Assembly (NCBI RefSeq): GCF_036898095.1
Contig: NC_090759.1
Location: 21,326,497-21,390,496 of the forward strand
Direction of reading: 5' to 3'
Length of the DNA: 64,000 nucleotides
Origin: Palaemon carinicauda
Lineage: Eukaryota; Arthropoda; Malacostraca; Decapoda; Palaemonidae
In this document: one piece after another, positions 32,170 to 44,955 of the stretch
How the letters are laid out: the number at the start of each line of letters is the position of its first letter
How positions within the stretch are numbered: position 1 is the stretch's first letter
Program-made: the position numbers and the translations under genes
The notes under the pieces: model-generated
Database searches by the model: none
What the model was told of the DNA's origin: nothing
What the model saw: the letters and a program-made list of their open reading frames with translations, nothing else

Positions 32170-34370
32170 CTCCCTTGAATGGTTTCCCCCTTAAAGTCCT
32201 TCGCACTAGCTCTCTGGAGTTAGGCTCTTCACAGCAATCTGATGATCATGGCCAACAACTCCCTGGATTACAAGGGGCTTTGCACCACTGCGCTCTACAG
32301 GCAAAACAAGTGTGCGAGTTTGGTGAGCACGCTATGCTAGGGTTTTGCCCCAGGCGTCTGCTCCTTCGAGAAAAACATCACTTTGGGATCACTGGCAGCA
32401 AGCGTTCTTTTCACCTATGCCACCCTTGCCACCTTTGTCTTGCTCGTCGCCTTCCAAGCACACGTCTCTTGTTCTAGGCTCGCACAAAGTACAGGGAATT
32501 CATGAATCACCTGCAAGTGCTCTTGTGAATGTTCATGTGCCAACTTGTGAAGCTCAGGCTTGTGAGCTAACTGACTTTGATCCACTGTCATGTTCCCATT
32601 CATGAAACGCTCCCTTGCGTTTCTGCCAGAGGTGTAGTATCGTGATCAGCATATGCATGGACATTTCTTGTCAGCATGAGCTCTTTCGGCCGCCCCCTCA
32701 TTCGCGAGGGACACGCCATGGTTCCAAGAACTCATTTAGGCCAGTAAACAGGCTACCATTGATCCTATTAGGACCCGATCACCATAGATATCTTTGGAGC
32801 CTGTACCTATCCCCCTTACGGTGTCAAGATATCTTGGGAGTTCCAGTCTTCCATCGAATCTAAGGCCTAGGAGCCCAACTGTCACCATTTGTGCTCCACC
32901 TTATCCTCCAGTCCCTGCTATTCCTACACTGTCTTGTCACTTGTCTAGGTATCAGCAGCGATACAATACCTGGATGCCAAGGCTTCCCATGCTAAGCTTG
33001 ATCACTTACAGATCACTTGTGGGAAACAGAGTATTATCCCGATTATGGTTACTAGGAAACGGAGGAAACAGACAAGTTATGCCTCCTCCAGGAGGTACCT
33101 TTCATCAATGGACTAGCAGGGGTATAAGATCTCCTAGAGAGACCTCATTCACGAACAACTATCGACTGTCTCCGGTCGAAGCAGTTCACAATGCACTCAC
33201 CATTCTGCCCCCAGAACCTGTTGCTCCTCCAGTTGAGTCTCCGCAGACTTCACAGCCTAGGGCGGCTCCTTGGAAGGAGGCTGCTAGTGTCCTAGCCTCC
33301 TCTTCTTCTTCAAAGCCTCGGAAGCAGAAGGATCTGAAAACTATTCTTAAAAACTGGGCATTGAAGATTGTCAATCACCCAGTGCTTCAGAAGAGAATTC
33401 TGGATGCGGTGTCAGCCTTGTCGGTGCTCGTGACTCAGGATGCTCCTAGGTCTTGATCCTCTGCTGGGGTACATATTGATGACCCTGACCCATCCCAGGC
33501 TCCTATAGGTGTCAGTCTGGAGTTGGTGGAAGCTGTGAATTTGGAGACAAACAAGGAAGGTGTGTTGTCTTCAGCAGATAGCTGGAAAGCTCTTGTCACA
33601 ATGCAAGAGCTTTATGCAGGTCTTGTCATGCATAAGGAAGATTAATGGACTTGGGAAGCCCATGTACTCTTCTCCAGAGGAGAGAGACTCGTTCTTGGAC
33701 TTTCTCAGCTATGTCCCACCACCCGAAAATATCAGGAGAGAGCTTCCCTGTATTGAGATGGGTGTCAGGGTCCATTAAGAAAGTCATCTCCCAGATTCTA
33801 GGGAAGAAGGAGTAATTAGTCTTGTTTACTTCCTCCATTTTTGTTAGGCAGAGGTAGTTCTACAACATTGTTTATGACAATCCATCGCACTTGCCCCTAG
33901 ATCTGTCGGTGTTAGCCGTGGCACAGGGCATGGCAGTTGACAAGCTGGCAGCACAGTAGGTGATGTTTTCGGCTGCAGATACTGCAGACATGAAGGGAAT
34001 TGCTCGGGCAACTGTGTACGCCTTTTTGTGGATAGACTACTGGTCAGGTTCCATTGGCTATCTGTTCAATAATGAGTATATGTCAGTTCCAGATAAACAG
34101 AAAACCTTTAAGAACATTCTGAATTCCAGGGCTAGAGTTGTAGATTTTCTAGTGCACAACATGGCCAACCAGTGGTCTAACTGGATCTTGAAAAGGCATG
34201 ACTCTGTCCTTTCAAGATTCCATAGGCAGGGGCCAAGGAGGGAAGCTTTTCGTGTTCGTAACTTGTCGGTGGCGGGTCCTTCTTTGTTCAATATGGAAGA
34301 CATTGACACAGTTGTTGAGCGATGGACAGTGACCCAGGACGGCCTTCTCCATAGGGCAATAACATCTCGT
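32170..34370 (+). pseudogene. DIRS copy 3 gag
   Basis: Broken frames between the left terminus and the inserted LINE. The best-preserved stretches are 32794-33456, a Pro/Ser-rich linker ending PRKQKDLKTILKNWALKIVN, and 33960-34340, with AFLWIDYWSGSIGYLFNNEY and NQWSNWILKRHDSVLSRF. The latter equals the C-terminal block of copy 1 Gag (SSWLDWWSCALVGFQ, SNWVLRKRDTVLSKLV). The gene is interrupted after about 34360 by a reverse-oriented non-LTR element; its tail (GKERGRARKCRS) resumes near 35790. Confidence 0.75.
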
Positions 34371-35790
34371 CCAACTTCTTTCTTACTTACTTTACTTTAC
34401 TTTGATGGCTGCTTTTCCGGTCCCATACAGCAGGGGAACCCCACTCTCTACAGGACCTCCACTGTCATTTTACCTTGTTCATTCAGAGTATTTAAAGTTT
34501 CATATTGCGTATTGTTCATTTACTGTTAAATAGTCACTGTCAAAAGACTCGTGTAATAAGAAAGTCTTCAGTTTCCTCTTGAAAGCCTTAATGTCTTCAA
34601 TCATTCGAATGTTTCATGGGAGCTTATTATATAGTCTTGGGGCTGCATATTTAAAGGCTCTGGAGCCTAAAGTAGACATAAATCTAGGTTCCAACAGTTT
34701 GAAGCCATCTGTAACTATTCTCGTGTAGACTCGATTTGTTGGCTGCGCAATATGTAGCAATTCTCTTAAGTATTTTGGACCCCCGGTTCTGATAACTTGG
34801 TGGGTTATTGTGCATATTTTAAATTCAATTCTCGCTTTAATTGGCAGCCAGTGTTAATCGATTAGTATAGGAGTGATCCTTTCTCTAGGTGGGACAGCTT
34901 TTATCAGTCTTGCTCCTCTGTTTATTATGTTTTGTAATTTCTTAAGTTGCACTTTTGGTAAATTGTAGTAGATAGAGTTGCAGTAGTCAATCCTGGTAAT
35001 AACACAGTTTATCACAAGTTTCTTTACAGAATTTTAGTCCAGGTACTTTTTTATAAATGCTATATTTCTTAGATGATAACCAGCAGTTTTTATTACATTA
35101 TTTATTTGGGCATTTAGAGACAGGTTACAGTCAAGAAATACACCTAGATCTCGAACTTTACTAGATATCGGTACCGAGTCATTATTTATGTTCATTTGAA
35201 TGTCACCCAAGTTTCTCATGCCGTTTCTCTTGCCCACCACCATGAATTCAGTTTTGTTCTCATTTAATTTAGTTGTTTAAATGTCATCCATTCTCTAACA
35301 CTATCAAGGATTCGGTTTAAAGTTTCAGTAGTGTCATGTACTGTATATCATTTATGTAGAAGTAAAATTGCGTCATCTGCAAATAGTTTAAACTTCACGC
35401 CATGCCTTGGTAGCATTTTTGATAGACCAATAGTATAGATGCAGAATAAGATTGGGCCACGTACACTCCCCTGGGGTTCCGCTCTGTTTAAGGGTTCATA
35501 TGATGAATAGGAGTTCCCAATTTGTACACAGTAATTTCTACCAACTAAGTCTTTTAGGTATTCAAAGGCTTTATTTTCAACGCCTATGGACCCTAGATCA
35601 TTTAGTAACAGTTCATGCACCACTGTATCAAAAGCAGCACTAAGATCGAGCAGTATTAAGATACCACATTTATTTTCGTCCATCCTTTTTAGCATATCAT
35701 TTACAACAGAGCAGGTGGCTGTCTTCGTAGAGTATAGTTTTCTCTTCATGCACCAAAACAAGTCTCCTGTGCGCAAAGTAATGGTGCTCG
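34365..35790 (-). mobile_element. Non-LTR retrotransposon fragment inserted in copy 3
   Basis: On the - strand the frame at 35348-35959 contains ILILLDLSAAFDTVVHELLL, PQGSVRGPILFCIYTIGLSK and FKLFADDAILLL, the A, B and C motifs of a Jockey/CR1-like reverse transcriptase (FADD active site). A second frame (35034-35243) gives VRDLGVFLDCNLSLNAQINN, the segment that follows the catalytic core. The 5' end (high coordinates) is truncated and the 3' end (about 34365) reaches the Gag junction. It splits gag of DIRS copy 3 and so is younger than it. It is a different family from the element at 41765. Confidence 0.85.
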
Positions 35791-37440
35791 GGAAAGAGGA
35801 GGTAGGGCTAGGAAATGTCGTTCCCACTAGGGGGAGCACTCCTCTCGCCTGACCACTTGTGAGGGGATGCCTGACACACAGGTGGCAGAGATGGGAAATA
35901 CACGAGGCCGAACCTTGGACTGTCACGATCATCCGAGCAAAGTACTGCATCCCATTCACCAGATGTCACCCTTCGGGCAGTAGTCCAGATCATGCTGGAG
36001 AAGGGCACTCTTCAAAAGGTCATCAACTGGTCTCCAGGCTTCAATCAGTTCTTTCTTGTAGAGAAGGCATCTTGGGGCAGGAAACCAGTGAGAGACCTCT
36101 TGCTCTTAAATGAGTTTGTCTTTCAGACTCTGTTCAAAATGGAGACCGCAGAGACGGTCAGACAATCTGTCAGACCAGGTGATTTCATAATCGCACAGTA
36201 TCTAAAAGATGCATACTTTCAGATCCCAATCTATCCAGTGTCAAAGAAGTATCTAAGATTTATGCTGTACAAGAAAATATACTAACTTTGGGTGCTGTGA
36301 TCAGTCTGTCCTCAGCCCTTCAAATATTCACGACTGTGTTCTCTCTCGTCTCAACCTGGCCCCATGCCAATAGCATTCGTTTATTTCAGTATCTAGGTGA
36401 CTGGTTGGTTCTGGTTGACTCAGTGGAGACCCTTCACCAAGACAGACTCCTTGCATTTTGCCTTGATCTGCTGATTGTGATGAATTTCAAGAAATTATCT
36501 CTACAATCATATCAAAAGGTGGTATATCTAGGAATGCTGATAAACACCCAGATTCGAAAACTGTTTCCATCCCAATCCAGGGAAGTGTCTTGTACATTCT
36601 TTTCACATGGCTCGCTACAAGCTCACCTGTGGCTATGCCTGTTGAGGCACCTGACCTCCAGAGCATTTCATTCCCCAATGGCCATGTTTGCATCCAATCC
36701 TTCCAGTGACAGCTGAAGATGTGGTCTCAGCACAGGGACCTTCTGAAGTTTATAGTTCCGGTAGGGCTGGAGTAAAAAGAGAATAGAGTTGGTTTGGTTC
36801 TAGATACCAACCTTCTTAAAGTGGTAGATCTTCTCTCTCCTCCTCCGGATTTAATGCACTTCACAGATGCATGAAAAGATGGGTGATGGGTTCACCTGTT
36901 CCATCACGTAGCCTTCGGGCTGTGGTTTCATTCCGTTCGGCAGTGCCTCGTAAACCTACTGGTGATGATGGCAGCCATTTTAGCTTTAGCATTTCCAACC
37001 CTTCTTTGAGGTCACTCTGTATTGTTGATGAGCGACAACACAACGGTAGTGGCATAACTAAACAAAAAAAGGAGGTACTTTTTCACAGCAGCCTTGCCAT
37101 CTAGCCTTGGAAATTCTGCGTTGTAAAGAAGAGAACTCGACCTCCCTGTCAGCCCAGTTCATCCCAGGCAAAAAGAATATTCTTGCAGACAATCAGAGCA
37201 GGAAGACTTGCATAGTTGGTTCTGAGTGGTCTTAAGATCCCCCGATTGCCAACAAAGTCCTTACTTTGTGGGTTTGGTGATACTAGATCTGTTCCTGACG
37301 TCTCTCAACAGGAAGCTTCCGGTGTACTGATTATCAGTAACAGACCCACAGGCGGTCTTCCAGATGCCTTCCAACACCTGTGGGACAACATAAACAACAG
37401 TGCGTTCCTCCGTTCTGCCTAATAAATCTACTCAACAGGG
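35790..37440 (+). pseudogene. DIRS copy 3 reverse transcriptase/RNase H
   Basis: RT pieces: QFFLVEKASWGRKPVRDLLL, YLKDAYFQIPIYPVSKKYL, then FQYLGDWLVLVD. The active-site box is YLGDW where copy 1 has YLDDW, so one catalytic aspartate is lost in addition to frameshifts (for example near 36285). RNase H pieces follow: 'LMHFTDA' with a stop, MSDNTTVVA and AQFIPGKKNILADNQSRKTC. The gene is dead. Confidence 0.82.
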
Positions 37441-37639
37441 TGAGGTCATCTCACAATCTTTTGATGACTAATAGCACCACTATAGCAGCAAGCAAAATGG
37501 TTCCCAGACCTCCTTTTACTAACAGAGGTTCTGAGGGAGCTCCCACCTCTCCATGACCTACTTCAGCAACTGCACGCTCAGATCTTTCACAAGACAGATA
37601 CATCCTTACAACGTCATGCCTGTAGGTTATCCAGCATCT

Positions 37640-38680
37640 CCTCTCACAGAGGTTTTTTGCATGCAGTAGTAAAACGGATGTCGGGGTACATCAGGTGGTC
37701 TAGATTCTATTGCTGTTTACTAGGTAAAATGGACAATCTTTTGTGACTGTGGTGTCATGGATGGGGTGTCTCCACTCAGAGCCACTACACCCTTGACTGC
37801 AGAGTTTTGTTTTACTTTTAGCAGGAAAAACTCTGTTCAGTCTCGGCGATGAAAGGCTACCACTCAGCTTTTGAGCTTGTCTTTAAACTGAATGGAATGG
37901 ACATTTCATCCTCAATGGAATTGTCATTGCTCATGTGGAGTTTTAAACTTGCCTGACATCAGTCTGATGTGAGACCAACACCTTGGAATGTAGTAAAAGT
38001 ACTACGCATTGTGAAAGGAGCGCCTTTTGAACCATCGGGTTAAGCATCAGATCCCGACTTGACTCAAGACTGTTCTCTTTCTCACACTTGCCTCTGCAAA
38101 AAGGGTTAGTGAGGTGAATGATTTCTCTTACGATCTCGCTCATTCAAGGGGACAAGTAATACTCTGCTTCGTCCTTGAGTTTATTGCAAAAACTTAAAAT
38201 TCAGTTATAGCAGACTCAAGGGTTGGGTCCATCCAGATTTTGAGTCTTCAGGAAGTAACTGATGATCCTGACCAACTGTTATGATGTCCTGTAAGAGCGC
38301 TAAGGTGCCATCTCAAGCTAACTGAGAGAGCTTCGCCCTCATGTCAAGCGTCTACTTGTGTGTACAGGTAGAGTTAAGAGGAGGATCACCAAGAACACTG
38401 TTTCCTCCTAGATTTGCCAGGTCATAGACCTCACCCTTGATTCTCTTTCTGCTCAACAGAGTAGTAGACCCAGAGTTCATGACATCATGGGTATAAGCAC
38501 GTCCCTGGTATTGAAGAGAAAGATCTGTGGCGCAGGTATTTCAAGAGGACATATGGTGAAGGCAAACCACTTTCACCGCTCACTACCTGCAAGAGGTAAC
38601 ACATAGCTCCCTAGATATGTGGACTGTACTCTTGGACCCATCATGGCCACTCTACAAGTGGTTTAGCTCCTTTGCAGGAC
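37640..38680 (+). pseudogene. DIRS copy 3 tyrosine recombinase, decayed
   Basis: Short matches in changing frames. Near 38085-38140, LPLQKGLVR corresponds to the 'ASAKRVSEL' box, and a 'DFSYDLAHSRG' segment follows. Near 38480, RVHDIMGISTSLVLKRK corresponds to 'HDIRAL..SLAFEKN'; the Arg of the HxxR motif is Met here. Near 38570, FHRSLPARGNT is a frame-shifted form of the 'FTAHYLQ' tyrosine segment. Inactive. Confidence 0.7.
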
Positions 38681-39575
38681 TAGTAGCAATCAGTCAAGTG
38701 TAGATGAATTGATATAATTACTGTCATTTTCTCCCTTCATCTAACCCTCTCTTGGGGCACAACATTTGAAAGACACTGCAAGCTGACCTTCCAACTGCAG
38801 GTACAATAAGTACCATATTACTTTTGTGGTCTGAAATATGTGTCAATACTTTTGTGTCCGCAATATCCTTTAAGGGGGAGTTAGGCAATATCTAGGTTCA
38901 AGTATGAGTGATAATCTCACTCCTTATACTTACTAGGTTGTCACAGTACTTGTTTCTACTCACTCACCAAGATTGCTCAGCTCGTCAAACTCTCCAGCAT
39001 TGACAGGCTGAGGGTCACAAGGTGTCAGGATACTCTTCTCATGCTCTTTTGAGCTCAGATTTATATCCCTGGTCAAGGTTTTTAGCCAGTTGAAATTTTG
39101 ACTTCACACACCTAAAGGTGAGTCTCCATAGTAAAGAATGAGAATTTGTACAGTATTTTTGTTGGAAAAAATTACATAGATGAAGTCATTTGTATTTTTG
39201 CTAACTATTCAAACCTGTTTTTTTTCTTTTTTCTTTGACTGGCGAAATCTAACTGAGGACCTTTGCGTCAATAGTCGTAGGAGGAGATGATGATAATTCA
39301 AACCAGAGTTCTTTATACATACTTGTTCCACCATCACCTACCCCATAGAAGTCTGTTTGCAGTCAAAAGTTTAGTAACTCGTTGGCGAATGTATGAGTGA
39401 GGAGGATGGTCTATCCCCCGCTACCCCTACTAACTAGAGGAGAGTTGATGACACCTCAGATAAAAGTTTTATAGCTAAATTCCAGCTCACACTGAAGCAT
39501 ATATCCATTGTAAAGAACTCAGGTTTGTATAATTTAAAAGAAATTAAAATTACTTCCAAATTTATCATATCTATG

Positions 39576-40689
39576 TATTAAATTCATATTATTCTGTTAG
39601 TTCTTTGTAAATATGCTGTACCGTATAAGATTATCTATAATTCTGGCCAGGTATGTTATTTGCTAACAGTCGTTTTTTTTTCTTGAGGCTCTTTACAGTA
39701 TTACATAATAAAGATTTTCTAAAGTGTTATTCTAGCTATGGCCAAATAATAGAAGGATCTTCCCCAGTCATATTTGGTTATTGGAACTTCAGAAGCTCAA
39801 ACTTGGTGCAAATGCTTTTTCTATGAAGCGGGTTGACATCCTGTACTTGAAGTCGTGACTCATAGATTATCAATTACTTATGTTTAACACTGCCTTTCAT
39901 TTTTATATTAATTGGTTTTGTCTTCACTTCTGCATTTCTTTGACATTGTTATTCTATTCTGTAGATACTTTCTTTCCATTTGAATGAATGATTGATAATA
40001 CTTAGGATCATGATAATTACAGTAATTAGGGAAATAGTAAAGTGCAGTATTATTAGTAAAAGAGAGTATTATTAAGAATTTTGTAAGCTTGATGAAATAT
40101 TTACAAGTAGTTAAGTTTTATGAAAGCTTTATGATTGTGTCTTGTGAGGATTTGATAGAAATGACTTGAGAAGGATCATACCAACCTGTGAGAGCAGTCC
40201 TGGCTGAGGCAGGTGATTTTGAGGACCACAGTAACATACCAGATAGCAAAGCAATGCAAGGACGAGTAGTCTCCATTGCTGTTGTTTATTTATATACTGT
40301 ACACTAATTCAGAATTATTTTTTATTTTTATGTACAGTTACTTGATATATCAGTGTACATTTGCAACCTTTTGATATACATGACAAGGATGATTAATCTT
40401 ATTAGTTTGAACTAGGAGTTTTAGTTTGCCCTTTATTGATTTTAGAGGAAGAGGTTTAATACTTTTTCCCCACTACCTTGACTGACCTGCTACTCTCATT
40501 CATGTTATAGCCAAGAAACATTACATTTCTAGACTCTCCATAGGCTTCTGTACAAACCTGTATGCTATTGGAGATTTGGTTTTTATCTCATTACAGTGCC
40601 CAAATTTTCTATTGGATTCTACAGGCATATACAGTACAAAAACCTTCAGGGACATTCAGTATTTCAACTTACATCTAAATGACAATAAT
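39576..40689. other. intron 3; LINE 3' relic, otherwise nothing recognised
   Basis: At about 39715-39860 the sequence matches the end of the non-LTR family seen at 42700-42807 (translated fragments around 'NFRSSNLVQMLFL' correspond to 'LQKFKVGANAFLL'). The rest is AT-rich intron with no frame, repeat or RNA that I recognise. Confidence 0.5.
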
Positions 40690-41690
40690 ATCTATCTATA
40701 TATAAACCAAGGCACTTCTCCCAATTTTGGGGAGTAGCCGACATCAAACAAATGAAAAAAAGGGGACCTTTCCTCTCTACGCTCCTCCCAGCCTGACCCT
40801 TGTACTGAGTTCGGCTGGTACTCCTTGGGTGCCACAGCCCATCCTCCCCCATTATCCACCCCAGATGAAGCTTCATAACGCTAAATCCCCTACTGCTGCT
40901 ACCTCCGGGGTCATCCAAGGCGACAGGAGGAGGAAACAGCAGTGCCTACCGGAACTGCATCACAATCGCTCGCCATTTATTCCTACTTCAAGCATGCTCT
41001 CTTGCCTCTCTCACATCTATCCTCCTATCACCCAGAGTTTTCTTCACTCCATCCATCCACCCAAACCTTGGCCTTCCTCTTGTACTTCCCTGATCAACTC
41101 TTGCATTCATCACCTTCTTTAGCAGACAGCCATTTCCCATTCTCTCAACATGGCCAAACCACCTTAACACATTCATATCCACTGTAGCTGCTAATTCATT
41201 TCTTACACCTGTTCTAACCCTCACTACTTTGTTCCTAACCCTACCTAATCGAGATACACCAGCCTCCCTCCTCAGATACTTCATCTCAAACACATTCAAT
41301 TTCTGTCACTTTCATTCCCCACAACTCCGATCCATACATCACAGTTGGTACAATCACTTTCTCATACAGAACTCTCTTTACATTCATGCCCAACCCTCCA
41401 TTCTTTACCACTCCCTTCACTGCGCCAAACACTTTGCATCCTTCATTCACTCTGACATACAGCTGCTTCCACTCCACCATTTGCTGCAACAACAGACTCC
41501 AAGTACTTAAACTGATCTACTTCCTCATGTAACTTTCCATTCAACCTCGCACTACCTTCCCTTCTCGCACATCTCATAACCTTACTCTTCTTCTTTGGCT
41601 ACATCTTTTCCTTCTCTCACATACCCTTCAAAATTCTGTCACTAATCGGCCAAGCTTCTCTTCAAAGTCGGCAACCAGTACAGGATCAAT
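40690..41690 (-). pseudogene. RTE-like non-LTR reverse transcriptase, C-terminal part
   Basis: On the - strand two frames separated by a shift give KVIVPTVMYGSELWGMK (41286-41492) and VLRWFGHVERM with GRPRFGWMDGVKKTL (40988-41299). These are the conserved blocks downstream of the reverse transcriptase core in RTE/BovB-like and related LINEs. The catalytic core is absent (5' truncation), and the 3' UTR continues down to about 40690. Confidence 0.8.
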
Positions 41691-41764
41691 AATATACTAC
41701 TAGCAATTTGATAGGGAACATAAGCACTTTTCTAGATGTATCACAAATACTGTATATACTGTAT

Positions 41765-43056
41765 ATTGTCATGAGGCCCTTGTTTTCAAACTGAAACAGT
41801 TGGGAGTGGGTGGGTTGTTTCTTAGCATTATTATTGATTTTTTAAGTAGTAGATCTCAAAGAGTAGTTGTTGATGGGCACCATAGTGAGTATAGGAATGT
41901 GATATCCGGTGTTCCACAGGGTAGTGTTCTTGGCCCATTACTTTTCATACTATATACACATGACATGTGGTTTGGCCTAGAAAATAAGCTTGTTGCATAT
42001 GCAGATGATGCTACTCTCTTTACATCAATTCCATCCCCTGAATGTAGACCTGGGGTTGGTGAATCCCTTAATAGAGATCTAGCTAAAATTAGTGCATGGT
42101 GCAAGTTATGGGGTATGAAGTTGAATCCTAACAAAACTCAAAGTATGATTGTAAGTAGGTCAAGGACGGTGGCTCCTCAACATCCGGATCTCAGTATTGA
42201 TAATGTTTCTTTAAATTTGTATGACTCTTTCAAAATTTTAGGTGTGATTCTCGACAGCAAATTTACTTTTGAGAAACATATAAGGTCTGTGTCTTCTTCA
42301 ATTGCACAAAAAATTGGCTCATTGAGAAAGTCTTTTAAGATATTCGGTGATCAATCTATTCTGAAGAAGTGTTTTAATTCTTTTATTCTACCTTGTTTTG
42401 AGTATTGTTCTCCTGTCTGGTCTTCAGCTGCTGATTCTCATCTTAATTTGTTGGACAGAAACTTACGGTCTATTAAATTTCTTATTCCTGATCTAGATAT
42501 TAATCTCTGGCACCGTCGTTCAATTAGTTCATTATGCATGTTGCATAAGATTTTTCATAACTCTGACCATCCTTTACATTCAGATCTCCCTGGACAATTC
42601 TATCCTGTTCGTAATACTAGGCTGGCAGTTAATTCTAATAGCCAGGCCTTTTCCATCATAAGACTCAATACTACGTAGTACTCTAGAAGTTTTATTCCAG
42701 TTGTTACCAAGTTGTGGAATGATCTTCCTAATCGGGTTGTTGAATCAGTAGAACTTCAAAAGTTCAAAGTTGGAGCAAATGCTTTTTTGTTGACCAGGTG
42801 GACATGAGTCTTTTTATAGTTTATATATGACATATTTGTTTTTGACGTTGTTAATAGTTTATATATGACATATCTGTTATGACGTTGTTACTTTTTTTAG
42901 AATGATTTACTGGTAATTTGTTCTCTTCAGTTATTTATTTCCTTATTTCCTTTCCTCACTGGGCTATTTTTCCCTATTGGAGCCCCTGGGCTTATAGCAT
43001 CTTGCTTTTCCAATTAGGGTTGTAGCTTGGATAGTAATAATAATAATAATAGGCTA
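41765..43056 (+). mobile_element. 5'-truncated non-LTR retrotransposon with tail
   Basis: The C-terminal half of a Jockey-like reverse transcriptase plus 3' UTR. The UTR contains TTTCCTTTCCTCACTGGGC and ends in an (AAT)n run at about 43036-43053, the standard 3' end of the family. The insertion begins within the VNHEAL block, so about two thirds of the element is missing. No target duplication is evident. Confidence 0.88.
41773..42807 (+). pseudogene. Reverse transcriptase, C-terminal half, one premature stop
   Basis: One frame from ALVFKLKQLGVGGLFLSII onward. The catalytic box is VAYADDATLF, with ISGVPQGSVLGPLLFILY upstream, and the thumb-like region contains KLNPNKTQSMIVSRSRTV. The frame is open to a TAG at 42676-42678 (LNTT*YSRSF), where relatives have Gln, then continues SFIPVVTKLWNDLPN and ANAFLLTRWT to TGA at about 42807. 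With a single stop in a kilobase, this is one of the younger LINE copies. Confidence 0.88.
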
Positions 43057-43189
43057 TTGATACCCCAATATACTACCAAATGACATGCAGTCAGTGACAA
43101 ACCCCATTTTTGTGTGCATTTCATGACATTAGATGAGTGCTCAACCTAATTTTTCTTTTACGTAAACATCACTGTTTCAGTTCAGACCT

Positions 43190-43810
43190 ATATAGTGTTA
43201 ACTGTTGGTGAAGGACTACAGCTATCATTACTCGGGTCAATGTATTTAGAACAAATAATGCCTCCACAACATCTTAGATATTGTTTGACATCTGAACAAT
43301 TTGGTAGATGCATTAGAATACTGGGATCTGGGTCTTCACAATGTCACGTTACCAATGCACTTATTGTCAGCCAAAGCATTGTTAACATTGCATGGAATTG
43401 GCATCAAACTTTTGTTACAGCAGTGCTCTGTCATAGCGGTGGTCATCAGAAGTCAACTACAGAATGACTAAGATCACTTGGGTACTGTTCAGGCACGATG
43501 TTATCCTTTTTGGACAGCTAGCTCCTTGCAAAATGACCTCCCGAATCCCTCTGGTGTGAATGTATCAAACAATATGGGATCATCTCCATACTGCTGGCCT
43601 CTACTCCAGGAGGCATGTGTGAGTCCCACTGACCATACATCACAGTTGGAAACTTTTGAATTGGGCACATAATCATGTACTGTTCACTGATGTCTCCCAA
43701 TATTGTCTGGACTTCACTGACAGGAGGCAGCAGGTGTGGCTGAGAGACCATGAATGGTTTAACAATGCCAACATAGTGAACAGACAGACATGAGGAAGGA
43801 AGTTCAAATT
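43190..43810 (+). pseudogene. Tc1/mariner transposase remnant
   Basis: Translated pieces follow the order of a Tc1 transposase. A paired-like helix-turn-helix segment comes first (ALIVSQSIVNIAWNWHQTF, then LCHSGGHQKSTTE). Then LQNDLPNPSGVNVS, SPTDHTSQLETFELGT, and, in another frame, HVLFTDVSQYCLDFTDRRQQ with VWLRDHEWF, which contains the second catalytic Asp block ('LFTDESR'). At least two frameshifts; the final DDE residue region is not visible. No terminal repeats were found. Confidence 0.72.
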
Positions 43811-43839
43811 TGACATAGAATAACTATTCTCAGCTTAGA

Positions 43840-44955
43840 GATTTTGCTCAGTGTTTATGCTTCAACAGAAAAGGAATACAATTTAACTATAAAAGGAACC
43901 CTTACTGTTACAACCCAGGAACATAAGTAGTGGGCTACTCTTAAATCTGTACTCTTTGGTGTAATTGCAACAGTTCCCCCTTTACTTGAATCAGATGCCC
44001 CTGTCACTCACTGTCCAAAGGAAAGGCAATGGCTGATGCATTTAACAGTAAGCAGAGTAATGAGAAACTTTATCTTCCTCATTCCTGTTTTTGCAAGGCT
44101 AAACTAACTAGTTCAGCTTTTGAATCTCATGAAATTAAAGCTCTCTTGATGGACTTTGATGCTTATGGAGATGTAGACACAAATGGTATCTTTCCTTTGT
44201 TTTTGTTTTTTATAAAGACTACAGATTTCTTAGCTCCAAAGTTATCTTGCACAAGTTAGCACGATAAGGTTTTGTAGCACTTGTTGGAGAATTGGTAATG
44301 TTACTCCATTATGTAAATGCATTTGTGGTAGCTCAAGTCCAGTTGATTGATGCCCAATTTCCATAACTCCCTTATTATCTAGTTTTTGAACGTCTTTTGG
44401 CAAAATGTGTAAATAGGTTTGCTAAAGGTAATCATCTGTTCCCTAGTTTGCAATTTGGTTTTTGTAAAGGCCTTGGAGCATGTGATGCCCTTCTTACAAA
44501 TTCCAATGCTGTACAGAAATCCCTTGATTGTGGTCAGGAAGTTTGTATGATTTTCCTTGATTTTAGGGCTGCCTTTGACTGTGTTAATAGAGGCCCTTAC
44601 TTTCAAACTCAAAGAGTTGGAAGTGGGTGGGTCTTTTCTTAGCATCATTATTGAATTTTTAAGTAATAGATCCCAAGGAGTTATTGTTGATGGGCACCAT
44701 AGTGAGTATAGGAACGTGATCTCTGGTGTTCCTCAAGAAAGTGTTTTTGGCCCATTACTTTTCATACTACTTACACATGACATGTGGTTTGGCCTAGAAA
44801 ACAAGCTCATTGCATATGCCGATTATGCATCAATTCCATCTAGTGAATGTAGATTTAGGTTGCTGAATCCCTTAATAGAGATCTAGCTAAAATTAGTGTG
44901 TGGTGAAAATTATGGGGTATGAAGTTGAATCCTAACAAAACTCTGATTGTAAGTT
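43840..44955 (+). pseudogene. Non-LTR reverse transcriptase, N-terminal and central part
   Basis: Same family as 41765-43056. Pieces in order: WATLKSVLFGVIATVPPLLE, ADAFNSKQSNEKLYLPHSCF, FPSLQFGFCKGLGACDALLT, MIFLDFRAAFDCVNRG, RNVISGVPQESVFGPLLFIL. The catalytic box is AYADYAS where the neighbour has AYADDAT, so it is mutated. The frame shifts several times. The copy ends abruptly near 44955 at the junction with DIRS copy 4. It covers the part of the family missing from the neighbouring copy. Confidence 0.85.

Larger units (their letters stand above)
31139..39575 (+). mobile_element. DIRS-type YR retrotransposon, copy 3 (decayed)
   Basis: An 8.4-kb element including a 1.4-kb insertion. The left end (31139 onward: TTTGTTCTAGCACAAATTC, then CTTTACTATGGATATACTG, then GAGGTGTCAATAGACCAACC) is complementary to the right end around 39390-39575 (GGATGGTCTATC, GATGACACCTCAG, AAAGTTTTATAGCTAAATTC). 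The coding order gag, RT, RNase H, recombinase is the same as in copy 1, but every gene has many stops. It is clearly older than copy 1. Confidence 0.82.
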